A DNA stretch of 64,000 nt from Caulobacteraceae bacterium (GTDB lineage: Bacteria > Pseudomonadota > Alphaproteobacteria > Caulobacterales > Caulobacteraceae), in assembly GCA_947475465.1 (NCBI GenBank), contig CANJLK010000003.1, positions 80,330 through 144,329 of the forward strand, read 5' to 3'. Every line of letters starts with the position of its first letter. Within the stretch, counting starts at the first letter, position 1. The notes below the pieces were generated by a model, which saw only the letters and a program-made list of their open reading frames with translations, did no database searches and was not told where the DNA came from. Shown in pieces: positions 1 to 7,793 of this stretch. The translations under genes were made by a program, and so were the position numbers.

Positions 1-918
1 CCGGCGCTGTTCGACCTGGCCGGCGTGGAAGGCCTGGTCGAATCGCATGTCCTCGACCTGCGTGACCCGCGCGCGGTCGAGACCGCCGTCGCCAGCCGCA
101 CCTTCGACCTTGTCCTGCACATGGCTGCCCAGCCAATCGTGCGCACCGCCATCGAAGATCCGGTGGCCACCTTCGCGTCCAACGTCATGGGCACGGCTCA
201 CCTGCTGAACGCGCTGCGCGCCCAGCCGGCGCTTTCCGCCGTGCTCGTTGTCACCTCCGACAAGGTCTACGCCAATTCCGAGACCGGGCGGGCTTTCGCG
301 GAGGCGGATGCGCTGGGCGGAAAGGACCCCTATTCGGCCTCCAAGGCGGCGACCGAGATGGTGGTGGCGAGCTTCGCCCGGAGCTATTTCGACGCCAAGG
401 GCGTGCCGGTGGCGACGGCGCGGGGGGGCAATGTGATCGGCGGCGGTGATTTCTCCCGCGACCGGCTGGTGGCCGACATCGTGCGCGCCGCCCAGGCCCA
501 GGAAACCGTCGTCCTGCGCCATCCTGAAGCCACTCGCCCCTGGCAGCACGTGCTGGACTGCCTGGCGGGCTACCTCGTCCAGCTGCAGGCGCTGGCAACG
601 GATTCCAAGGCGCCGCGCCAGCTGAATTTCGGTCCCAGGCCCGGCGGCGCCGAGGTGACGGTGGGCGAGCTGGCCACGCTCGGCGTCGAGGCGCTGGGCG
701 CGAAGCCCTGGCGCCATGAGCCGGATCCCGGCTCGCTGGAAGCCCGATCCCTGGCCATCGACGCCAGCCTGGCGAAACGCGCCCTGGGGTTCGAAAGCCG
801 GCTGTCGGCGCCCCAGGCTGTGGCGCTCACCATGGATTGGTACCGGCGCCAGGCGAACGGCGAGGCCGCGCTCGACTTGTGCCGCGAGCAGATCGCGGAC
901 TACGAAGGGGCGTCATGA
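1..918 (+). CDS. rfbG: CDP-glucose 4,6-dehydratase (5' end outside window)
   Basis: Extended short-chain dehydrogenase that converts CDP-glucose to CDP-4-keto-6-deoxyglucose, the first committed step of CDP-linked deoxyhexose synthesis. The open frame runs from base 1, so roughly the first 50 residues including the NAD-binding Gly-rich loop are missing; the GTG at 25 is internal. Visible marks are HMAAQPIVR, TSDKVY, the catalytic YSASK (Y-x3-K), and GNVIGGGDFSRDRLVAD with RPWQHVLD, which are typical of RfbG rather than of dTDP-glucose dehydratases. The stop overlaps the next start (ATGA), so it heads a visible operon of sugar genes. The cytidylyltransferase rfbF is expected just upstream, outside the window. 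Confidence 0.9.
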   Translation, partial: PALFDLAGVEGLVESHVLDLRDPRAVETAVASRTFDLVLHMAAQPIVRTAIEDPVATFASNVMGTAHLLNALRAQPALSAVLVVTSDKVYANSETGRAFAEADALGGKDPYSASKAATEMVVASFARSYFDAKGVPVATARGGNVIGGGDFSRDRLVADIVRAAQAQETVVLRHPEATRPWQHVLDCLAGYLVQLQALATDSKAPRQLNFGPRPGGAEVTVGELATLGVEALGAKPWRHEPDPGSLEARSLAIDASLAKRALGFESRLSAPQAVALTMDWYRRQANGEAALDLCREQIADYEGAS

Positions 919-2150
919 CCCCACCCCTGTGCCGCTTCTGCAAGACGCCCCTGCTCCACACCTTTGTGGACCTCGGCCTCCAGCCCCTCTCCAACAGCTA
1001 TCTGACGGCCGAGCAGCTGGCGGCGGGGAACGAGCCCGTCTATCCGCTGCACGCGCGGGTCTGCCACCAGTGCTTCCTGGTGCAGGTGGACGATGTGGTG
1101 CCCGCCGAGGCGATCTTCGACGCCGGCTACGCCTACTTCTCCGCCTTTTCCACCAGCTGGGTCGAGCATGCCCGGCGCTACGCCGTGGCCATGGCCGAGC
1201 GCTTCAGCCTGGGTCCTGAGTCCCTGGTGGTCGAGGTGGCCAGCAACGACGGCTATCTCCTGCAACACTTCGTGGCCATGGACGTGCCGGTGCTGGGCAT
1301 CGAGCCCACCGCCAATACGGCGCAGGCCGCCATCGCCCGCGGCGTGCCCACCGAGGTCCGCTTCTTCAGCGTTGCGACCGGCCAGGACCTGGCGCAGCGC
1401 GGGCTCAAGGCCGACCTGATGGCCGCCAACAATGTGCTGGCCCACGTGCCGGACATCGGCGACTTCGTCGGCGGCTTCCGCGAGGCGCTGAAGGACGAGG
1501 GCGTGCTAACCTTCGAATTTCCGCATCTCCTGAACCTGATCGAGCTGGTGCAGTTCGACACCATCTACCACGAGCACTACTCCTACCTGTCGTTGGTGAC
1601 GGTGGAGCAGGTGCTGGCGGCCAACGGCCTGCGGCCCTTCGACGTGGAGCGCCTGCCGACCCACGGGGGGTCGCTCAGGCTATTCTGCTGCCATGTGGGC
1701 TCCGGCCACGAGGAGACCGACGCCCTGCGGACGCTTCGGGCCGACGAGCGCGCGGCCGGGCTCGACCGCATCGAAAGCTATGCCGGCTTTACGCCCCGGG
1801 TGGAGGCGGTCCGCGCCGGCTTCCAGGCCTATCTGGCTCAGGCCAAGGCGCAGGGCCGCCGGGTGGCGGCCTATGGGGCTGCGGCCAAGGGCAACACCTT
1901 CCTCAACTATTGCGGGACGACGGCGGCCGACATCGTCGCGGCCTTCGACGCCAACCCGGCCAAGCAGGGGCGCTACCTGCCCGGCAGCCACGTGCCGATC
2001 CTAAGCCCGGATGCGGTGGCCGAACTGCAGCCCGACGACGTGCTGATCCTGCCCTGGAACCTCAAGGACGAGATCATGCGCCAGCTGGCCTATATCGCTC
2101 AGTGGGGCGGGCGCTTCGTGATAGCGGCGCCACAGGTGCAGATCCTCTAG
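915..2150 (+). CDS. NDP-sugar C-methyltransferase (zinc-ribbon type)
   Basis: SAM-dependent methyltransferase of the TylC3/NovU/EvaC type, which add a methyl group to carbon of an NDP-4-keto-6-deoxyhexose. The 411-residue protein has the three usual parts: an N-terminal zinc-binding region (CRFC near residue 6 and CHQC near residue 52), a central Rossmann methyltransferase with SAM motif VVEVASNDGYLL and the family signature YHEHYSYLS, and a C-terminal domain containing YGAAAKGNTFLNY. The start is the ATG overlapping the rfbG stop; a longer reading to 837 is unlikely because it would overlap rfbG. With a CDP-sugar dehydratase upstream and an epimerase downstream, the product is inferred to be a C-methyl-branched CDP-deoxysugar. 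The methylated carbon (C3 or C5) cannot be told from sequence by eye. Confidence 0.85.
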   Translation: MTPPLCRFCKTPLLHTFVDLGLQPLSNSYLTAEQLAAGNEPVYPLHARVCHQCFLVQVDDVVPAEAIFDAGYAYFSAFSTSWVEHARRYAVAMAERFSLGPESLVVEVASNDGYLLQHFVAMDVPVLGIEPTANTAQAAIARGVPTEVRFFSVATGQDLAQRGLKADLMAANNVLAHVPDIGDFVGGFREALKDEGVLTFEFPHLLNLIELVQFDTIYHEHYSYLSLVTVEQVLAANGLRPFDVERLPTHGGSLRLFCCHVGSGHEETDALRTLRADERAAGLDRIESYAGFTPRVEAVRAGFQAYLAQAKAQGRRVAAYGAAAKGNTFLNYCGTTAADIVAAFDANPAKQGRYLPGSHVPILSPDAVAELQPDDVLILPWNLKDEIMRQLAYIAQWGGRFVIAAPQVQIL

Positions 2151-2152
2151 CC

Positions 2153-2683
2153 ATGCGATTTACGAAGACCGCCATCGCCGGCGTCATCCAGGTGGACGCC
2201 GAGCCCTTCGCCGACGAGCGCGGGGCCTTCGCGCGTCTTCAGTGTCCGGATGAGTTCGCCAAGGCGGGGTTTCCCTTTACCCCTGCCCAGACCAGCCTGT
2301 CGAGCAACCCCAAGGCCTTCACCCTGCGCGGCATGCACTACCAGCCGACCCCGCACGGCGAAACCAAGCTGGTGCGGGCCGTCCGTGGACGGATATTCGA
2401 CGTCGCCGTAGATTTGCGGCGGGGAAGTCCGACGCACTGGCAATGGGTGGCGACGGACCTGTCAGCGGCCAACCAGCGCGCCCTGCTCATTCCGGAAGGG
2501 GTCGCCCACGGATTCCTGACGATGGAGCCGGACAGCGACGTCCTCTACCAGATCAGCCCGGCCTTCACGCCCGGACACGAGGCGGGCGTCCGCTGGAACG
2601 ACCCCGCCTTCGGGATCGTCTGGCCGGCAGAGCCTTCGTTGATATCGGCCCGCGACGCGGCCTATCCTGACTACCGGGGCTGA
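2153..2683 (+). CDS. dTDP-4-dehydrorhamnose 3,5-epimerase-like protein
   Basis: Cupin-fold sugar epimerase of the RmlC family, 176 residues. The core RGMHYQ carries the catalytic histidine, followed by KLVRAVRGRIFDVAVDLR and IPEGVAHGFLT, all family hallmarks. The first conserved tyrosine region reads LYQISPAF, where the true RmlC at 40485-41039 reads YKVDGLYAP, so a second aromatic position is Phe instead of Tyr. It starts 2 bp after the methyltransferase stop and is translationally coupled. Because the operon is CDP-linked, it probably epimerises a CDP-4-keto sugar at C3 and/or C5 rather than making dTDP-rhamnose; this substrate is inferred from context. Confidence 0.85.
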   Translation: MRFTKTAIAGVIQVDAEPFADERGAFARLQCPDEFAKAGFPFTPAQTSLSSNPKAFTLRGMHYQPTPHGETKLVRAVRGRIFDVAVDLRRGSPTHWQWVATDLSAANQRALLIPEGVAHGFLTMEPDSDVLYQISPAFTPGHEAGVRWNDPAFGIVWPAEPSLISARDAAYPDYRG

Positions 2684-2701
2684 GGCGGGGAGGATGGGAC
2701 G

Positions 2702-3193
2702 ATGCTGAAAATCGATCCCACGGCCAGAATCTCGCCCCTGGCGGATATCGAGGATTCGGTGCGTGGCACGGTGATCGAGATCGGTCCGCGGACCATGGTG
2801 GACTCCTTCGTCAAGATTAAGCCGACCGGCGGCATGGGCGACGTCGTCATCGGCGCCGACTGCGCGATCAATTCCGGCACGGTGATCTACACGGGCAATG
2901 GGGTGCGGATCGGCGTGGGCGTGGCGATCGCGGCCAACTGCACGCTCGCCCCCACCAACCATGCCGTCGCCGACCGCAACCGGCCGATCCGCGAGCAGGG
3001 GTTCCAGGCCTCGAAGGGCGGCATTCTCATCGAGGACGACGTCTGGCTGGGTTCGGGCGTGGTGGTTCTGGATGGAGCCGTGCTCCGCCAAGGGTGTGTT
3101 GTGGCGGCGGGGTCGGTGGTGCGCGGGGAACTTGAGGCGTTCAGCATCTACGCCGGCGCGCCCGCCCGCAAGATCGGGGAGCGGGGCGACTGA
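2702..3193 (+). CDS. Left-handed beta-helix (hexapeptide) acyltransferase
   Basis: 163-residue protein with repeated hexapeptides such as IEIGPR, VVIGAD, VRIGVG and VWLGSG, ending with GCVVAAGSVVRGELEAF, the usual closing coils of sugar O- or N-acetyltransferases. IEDDVWLGSGVVVLDGAVL resembles WbbJ/maltose acetyltransferase-like enzymes. Such enzymes transfer acetyl groups from acetyl-CoA to sugars. A purine-rich stretch about 10 bases upstream of ATG 2702 can serve as ribosome binding site. Its place in the CDP-sugar operon suggests it decorates the deoxysugar; the exact acceptor is unknown. Confidence 0.8.
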   Translation: MLKIDPTARISPLADIEDSVRGTVIEIGPRTMVDSFVKIKPTGGMGDVVIGADCAINSGTVIYTGNGVRIGVGVAIAANCTLAPTNHAVADRNRPIREQGFQASKGGILIEDDVWLGSGVVVLDGAVLRQGCVVAAGSVVRGELEAFSIYAGAPARKIGERGD

Positions 3194-3210
3194 GCGGCGC
3201 CCTCGCCACG

Positions 3211-4002
3211 GTGATCGGCGCGACGGGGTTTGTCGGTCGACGCCTTTGCGCACGGCTGGCCGCCGAGGGCCGGGAGGTGTTCGCGCCGGCGCGGGGGGAC
3301 GCTTCGCTGCTGTCGCGCGATCTGGGAACCGTCTTCTACTGCGCCGGCCTGACGGCCGACTACGACCGGCGGCCCTTCGACGCGGTGGACGCTCACGTGA
3401 CCCTCCTGAACGACGTCGCCAGGGCCGGACGATTCGAGGCCCTCGTCTATCTCTCCTCGACCAGGCTCTACGACGGCCTGCCGGTCTCCCAGGCCGACGA
3501 GACGGTCCGCTTGTCGCTGGACCCGACAAGCCCCCGTCACACCTACGACCTGTCGAAGGCCCTGGGCGAGAACCTGGCCCTGACGCGCACTGGCGGCCGA
3601 GGATCGGTGGCGCGCCTGGCCAATGTCTATGACTGGGAGACGGGCAGCCCCGGCTTCCTGTCCGAATGGCTGATCAGGGCCGCGGGCGAGCGGGTCTTCA
3701 CCTTGGAGTCCAGCCCGCAAGTCCGCCGGGACTACATTCACCTGGACGACCTGGTGGCCGGCCTCGTCGCCATGGCGCAAGCGCCCTCGCCGGGGATCGT
3801 CAACCTGGCCAGCGGGGAACTGGTCACGAACGGCGAGATCGCCCAGGTGATGGCCGAGGCGGGCTGGACTGTCAGCTTCTCCAATCAGGCCAATCCGCCG
3901 CCGCCGCCCAACGCCGACATCGCCAGGCTGGTGGGCCTTGGCGTCACGCCCGCCCCGGTCAAGGATGTGGTCCGGCGCTATCTGAGCGGAGTGACGCGGT
4001 GA
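3211..4002 (+). CDS. NAD-dependent epimerase/dehydratase (sugar 4-ketoreductase-like)
   Basis: Extended SDR enzyme; the N-terminal GATGFVGRRL is the NAD(P)-binding loop and YDLSKALGE carries the Y-x3-K active site. At about 263 residues it is short for the family, like 4-ketoreductases that finish deoxysugar synthesis. Start choice is uncertain. GTG 3211 cuts off the first beta strand (the upstream in-frame codons read L-S-G-A-L-A-T), whereas a CTG at 3190, overlapping the previous stop and 7 bases after GGGGAG, would give a complete Rossmann start. The 3' end overlaps the next gene by GTGA. The inferred role is reduction of the 4-keto group of the branched CDP-sugar. Confidence 0.8.
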   Translation: MIGATGFVGRRLCARLAAEGREVFAPARGDASLLSRDLGTVFYCAGLTADYDRRPFDAVDAHVTLLNDVARAGRFEALVYLSSTRLYDGLPVSQADETVRLSLDPTSPRHTYDLSKALGENLALTRTGGRGSVARLANVYDWETGSPGFLSEWLIRAAGERVFTLESSPQVRRDYIHLDDLVAGLVAMAQAPSPGIVNLASGELVTNGEIAQVMAEAGWTVSFSNQANPPPPPNADIARLVGLGVTPAPVKDVVRRYLSGVTR

Positions 4003-4652
4003 AGCTGGTCGACCACACGCGCGCGAGCCTGATCGACTATGTGACCGCTCAGTGCGCCCATGTGGTCCCGGACGGCCGCGAGGCGGCGTTCCGCGCGACC
4101 ATCGAGGCCCATTTTGATGAGGCCCTGGCGCGGCTCCACCGCTGCATCAACGGATGCGCCCCGTGGCGGCCGGACGCCTTCAATGTCCTGCAGTCCTCTC
4201 AGCACTGCATCTTCCTCTACTATCTCAGCAACACGATCTGGACGCGGTCGGGCGACACCGCCGCGCCGACCCGCCTGTTCCTGATGAACAAGGCCTTCAA
4301 CGGCATCGACCTTTTCTACGAGATCGCCATGCCGGAGGTGTTCTACATCGGTCACAGCGTCGGCATCGTCCTGGCCAAGGCGACTTACGGCAACCACCTG
4401 GTGCTCTACCAGGGCGTCACGGTGGGCCGGCACAAGACCGACATCCCGGCGATCGGCGAGCGGGTCGTGCTCTATCCGCAGTCTTCGGTGATCGGCCGCG
4501 CGGTGGTCGAGGACGGGGCTGTGCTGAGCCAGGGGGTCAAGGCGATCAACCGTCGCGTGCCCAAGGACCAGGTGGCCTTCGCCGGCCCGGACGGCGGTCT
4601 CACCTTCAAGCCCAATCCGCCGGATCTGATCGGCGAATACTTCCGACTTTAG
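3999..4652 (+). CDS. Serine acetyltransferase-like hexapeptide transferase
   Basis: 217-residue protein with an alpha-helical N-terminal half and a short left-handed beta-helix at the C-terminus (IGHSVGIVLAKATYGNHLVL, then VVLYPQSSVIG and VVEDGAVLSQGV). This layout resembles CysE, and such genes in polysaccharide clusters are often annotated as serine acetyltransferases although they probably acylate sugars. The GTG start overlaps the preceding stop (GTGA). It is the last gene of the sugar operon and meets the GT41 gene tail to tail, sharing 4 bases. Confidence 0.75.
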   Translation: MKLVDHTRASLIDYVTAQCAHVVPDGREAAFRATIEAHFDEALARLHRCINGCAPWRPDAFNVLQSSQHCIFLYYLSNTIWTRSGDTAAPTRLFLMNKAFNGIDLFYEIAMPEVFYIGHSVGIVLAKATYGNHLVLYQGVTVGRHKTDIPAIGERVVLYPQSSVIGRAVVEDGAVLSQGVKAINRRVPKDQVAFAGPDGGLTFKPNPPDLIGEYFRL

Positions 4653-6970
4653 AGGCGGTCGGACTCGGCCACGGCGAAAGCGCCCTGGGGGCGAATCGTG
4701 CGGGCGATCATGTCGTAGAAGTCCCTGGCGAATTGCTCGGTCTGGCCGAGCGGGCCGGCCTTGATGGTGTCGCGCAGGCTGTGGCGCAGGGCCAGGCGCC
4801 GGGCATGGTTGCCGGCCAGCTCGACGGCGATCTGGACATAGCGGTCCTTGTCCGTGGTCGCCATGTCGCCCACGCCGGAGTTGGCCAGGATCGACGAACT
4901 CAGCCGCTCGAAAAAGGCCTCGCCGATCAGGCTGACCACGGGAACGCCCATCCACAGGGCCTCGGTGGTGGTGGTGCCGCCCGTGAGGGGGAAGGTGTCC
5001 AGCGTGATGTCGATCTCGTTATAGACCGGCATGTGCTTGCCGCGCACGGTGTGGAACTGAATGCGGTCGGCCGCGACGCCGCAGGCCGTGAACTCCGCCA
5101 CCACATTGTCGCGGAAGCTCTTGGTGCCGCCCTCGGGGCGGACGAACAGGAAGCGCGAATTGGGAACCGCCTGAAGCACCCGCGCCCAGGTCTGGAAGAG
5201 GTCGCGGTTGTACTTGTGCGGATTGTTGGCCGTGCCGAAGGTGATGATCCCGTTGCGGTCCTCCGGGACACCCGCGGAGATCAGGTGGGCCTCGGAGAAC
5301 ACCATCCGGCCCAGCGCGATCCAGCTTTTCGGCATCATCAGCGGCTGTTCGACCAGCAGGGAGTCCTGGGGCGGCACGATGTGACTGTCGCAGACCAGGT
5401 AGTCGATGGTCGAAAGCCCCGCGGAGTGGGGATAGCCCAGCCAGCTCGCCTGTTTCGGCGCGGCCTTGAAGGCCATGACCTCGAGCTTGTTCATGTGGGT
5501 TGAGCCGCCCAGCTCGATGAGGATGTCCAGCTGGTCGTCGGCGATCATCTGGCCCGCGCCCTGGGCGTTCATCTCCGGGTTCCAGCGGTAGGCCGTCACC
5601 TGGCTGGTGATGAAGTCCTGGATGGCGTCGGTCGGGGTTTGGCTGAACGAATAGCAGAAGACGTCGAAGCGGGTCCGGTCGAGGTGTTCGAACAGGGGCA
5701 GGGCGAAATAGCCCACCGGATGGCGCCGCAGGTCGGAGGACAGGAAGCCTATGCGGATCTTGCCGTCGGGCGCGCGTGGCGTGGAGGGCTTGCGCAGCGG
5801 ATTCTTGGCGGCCTGGCCTTCGACCAGCCGACCCCAGACACGGTGCAGCTCAAGCAGGATATGGCGATCCTCGGGCGTCCGAACCTGACCCAGCAGCTTC
5901 AGGAGCGCGGTGTGGCGGCCGGACTCGGCCCATAGACGACCCAGCTTTTCGAGGCTGCCCAGCCCGTCCAGTTCGTCGAAGGCCGCCACCCGCACCAGGA
6001 CTTCATAGGCGACCTTGAGGTGGGCTGGCGAGAAGGTCTCGACGCCCAGCGAGAGCGCCTGGCGCATCATCTGGTAGCCTTCTTCGATATTGGCGCCCTC
6101 GTCGCCCGTGCGGGTGCGTTCCAGGCTCTCCACCAGGGCCATCACATAGTCGAGCTTGTCGGGGGCCAGTTCGACGGCCCGCCGCATGTGAATATTGGCG
6201 CGCTCGCGATCGTACTCGCAGATCACGCTGCCCAGCTGAAAGTGCAGCCAGGCGTCCTGCTCGTGCGTCGGCAGCAGCTCCAGCAGATAGGCCTCCGCGC
6301 GCCGGAGCTGGCCGGAGCGCCGGATGACGGTGGTCTTGCATTCCAGCAGGCGCGGATTTTCCGGCATGGCGGCGAGCGCCCGGTCGGCCAGTTCCTCGGC
6401 CTCGGCGGTGCGGTGATCGTCGTTGAGCAGGCCGATCAGGTCCAGCCAGGCGTCGGTTGAGTCCTTCTTCAGGTTCACGGCCTGGCGGAAGCGGAGCAGG
6501 GCCTGCTCGCGCTTGCCCTGGCCCTTCAGGGCGCGGCCGACCTGGCGCTGGTACTCACTGTTGCGCGGCTCCTTGCGCGCCAGCTTCGAAAAGATCGCCT
6601 CGGCCCGGGCGAAGGCGCCCAGGTCCATCAGGACATTGCCCATGTTGATCTGCGGGCCGCTGTGGGACGGGCCGATCTTGGCGGCCTGTTCCAGGGCGGT
6701 CAGGGCTTCCGGATAGCGGCCGAGCTTACGCAGCATGACGCCGCGGATGTTCCAGACGTCCAGGTCGCGGGGGAATTTCTGGGCGGCCACGGCCGACCAG
6801 GTTTCGCCTTCGACGAAGCGGTTGGCGGTGAACAGCTGAACGAGCAGCGCGCGGTAGACCGCGGCCGTCTGGGCCGGGTGGTCGGTCATAAGGCTGATCA
6901 GCGGCTCGATCGCCTCGGCGCCCCGACCCGCCTTCAACGCCGCGTCCGCCGCCGCCAACCGCTCGTCCAT
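4649..6970 (-). CDS. TPR-containing GT41-family glycosyltransferase (OGT/SPINDLY-like)
   Basis: 773 residues. The N-terminal ~370 residues are degenerate tetratricopeptide repeats (for example YPEALTALEQAAKIGPSHSG and AFARAEAIFSKLARKEPRNS). The C-terminal ~400 residues are an O-GlcNAc-transferase-like catalytic region: RIGFLSSDLRRHPVGYF with the catalytic-type histidine, ASWLGYPHSAGLSTIDYLV, NNPHKYNRDLFQTWARVL with the conserved lysine, and LDTFPLTGGTTTTEALWMG. Enzymes of this design glycosylate protein Ser/Thr; in Caulobacter the modular FlmG, also TPR plus glycosyltransferase, modifies flagellins, but I cannot say this is its ortholog and no flagellar gene is nearby. It lies 53 bp downstream of the SemiSWEET gene in the same direction, with no clear terminator between, so it may belong to the lovK transcription unit. 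Confidence 0.85.
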   Translation of the reverse strand: MDERLAAADAALKAGRGAEAIEPLISLMTDHPAQTAAVYRALLVQLFTANRFVEGETWSAVAAQKFPRDLDVWNIRGVMLRKLGRYPEALTALEQAAKIGPSHSGPQINMGNVLMDLGAFARAEAIFSKLARKEPRNSEYQRQVGRALKGQGKREQALLRFRQAVNLKKDSTDAWLDLIGLLNDDHRTAEAEELADRALAAMPENPRLLECKTTVIRRSGQLRRAEAYLLELLPTHEQDAWLHFQLGSVICEYDRERANIHMRRAVELAPDKLDYVMALVESLERTRTGDEGANIEEGYQMMRQALSLGVETFSPAHLKVAYEVLVRVAAFDELDGLGSLEKLGRLWAESGRHTALLKLLGQVRTPEDRHILLELHRVWGRLVEGQAAKNPLRKPSTPRAPDGKIRIGFLSSDLRRHPVGYFALPLFEHLDRTRFDVFCYSFSQTPTDAIQDFITSQVTAYRWNPEMNAQGAGQMIADDQLDILIELGGSTHMNKLEVMAFKAAPKQASWLGYPHSAGLSTIDYLVCDSHIVPPQDSLLVEQPLMMPKSWIALGRMVFSEAHLISAGVPEDRNGIITFGTANNPHKYNRDLFQTWARVLQAVPNSRFLFVRPEGGTKSFRDNVVAEFTACGVAADRIQFHTVRGKHMPVYNEIDITLDTFPLTGGTTTTEALWMGVPVVSLIGEAFFERLSSSILANSGVGDMATTDKDRYVQIAVELAGNHARRLALRHSLRDTIKAGPLGQTEQFARDFYDMIARTIRPQGAFAVAESDRL

Positions 6971-7023
6971 ACCGCTCTCGCTCCGGTCTTCGCGCCCCGT
7001 TTAGGACCGTCCGGACAGCATGG

Positions 7024-7314
7024 CTAGAGCGCCCGGGCGGCCTGGGCCTTTGCGCCGTCCCGGAAGCGCCATTTGAGAGCCAGGACCGCGCCGGACATAC
7101 CCAGGCAGATGATGTTGGACACCGCCACCGGCCAGCTGCCGATGCTGAGGCCATAGACGATCCACAGGGCAAAGCCGGTGACCGTCACCAGGTACATGCG
7201 CAGGGAGACGGACGAGGCGTCGCGCTCGCGCCAGATCTTCAGGATCTGCGGGGCGAAACTGGACATGGAGCAGAGCGCTGCCGCGGTGCCCACCACGTTG
7301 GCCAAAATCCCCAC
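7024..7314 (-). CDS. SemiSWEET sugar transporter (PQ-loop family)
   Basis: Small integral membrane protein of about 96 residues with three hydrophobic helices, the size and topology of bacterial SemiSWEETs, which dimerise to form a sugar uniporter. The PQ motif is seen in SFAPQILKIWRERDASSVSL and the third helix carries VSNIICLGM with the conserved Asn. I chose GTG 7314, one base after the response-regulator stop; a TTG at 7380 would add 22 non-family residues overlapping that gene. The tight spacing implies cotranscription with the LOV two-component genes, an unusual partnership whose meaning is unknown. Confidence 0.85.
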   Translation of the reverse strand: MGILANVVGTAAALCSMSSFAPQILKIWRERDASSVSLRMYLVTVTGFALWIVYGLSIGSWPVAVSNIICLGMSGAVLALKWRFRDGAKAQAARAL

Positions 7315-7315
7315 C

Positions 7316-7792
7316 TCAGCCCGCGTCGGAAAGGCGGGCGGCCCAGCGGTCGCTGAAGCCCGGCGCCAGGACGAGGCCAAGGGGCGGCGGGCCCGGCGCG
7401 CGACCGGTGCGCAGGCAGGTTTCGAGGTAGACCAGCGCGGTCTTCACCGCGGTTTCGGAGTACGGCTTGCCGATCACCCCGCAGGCGCCGGCCAGATCCT
7501 GCGGCAGGCGGCGGACATTGGCGGTCATGAACAGCACGACCGCGCCGCAGTCCTCGACGATCGCCCGGGCTGCGTCGATTCCCGTGGGGCCGTCGCGCAG
7601 GTGTACATCCACCAGGGCGAGATCCGGCGTCAGGCTGCGCGCCAGGGCCACGGCCTCCGCGGAACTCATGGCGCGGCCGATGTCGCGGCAGCCGGCTTCG
7701 CGCACCAGCCAGGCCAGTTCCTCGGCCAGGATGACCTCGTCCTCGACGATCAGGACGTCCAGCGGCGTGTCGGCGGGCTTGCGTCGCGTCAT
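7316..7792 (-). CDS. lovR: Single-domain response regulator, LovR-like
   Basis: 158-residue receiver-only protein: LIVEDE acid pocket at residues 14-19, phosphoacceptor Asp62 in LALVDVHL, VLFMTAN with the switch Thr, and GKPY with the conserved Lys. There is no DNA-binding domain. It begins one base after the stop of the LOV histidine kinase, the arrangement of lovK-lovR in Caulobacter, where LovR acts with LovK on the general stress response and attachment. The C-terminal tail of about 25 residues is unstructured-looking. Orthology is inferred from architecture and adjacency. Confidence 0.8.
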   Translation of the reverse strand: MTRRKPADTPLDVLIVEDEVILAEELAWLVREAGCRDIGRAMSSAEAVALARSLTPDLALVDVHLRDGPTGIDAARAIVEDCGAVVLFMTANVRRLPQDLAGACGVIGKPYSETAVKTALVYLETCLRTGRAPGPPPLGLVLAPGFSDRWAARLSDAG

Positions 7793-7793
7793 C

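Noticed and set aside
4649..6970. Naming the TPR glycosyltransferase flmG
   Set aside because: The domain layout agrees, but no flagellin or flm gene is nearby and the family has several paralogs.
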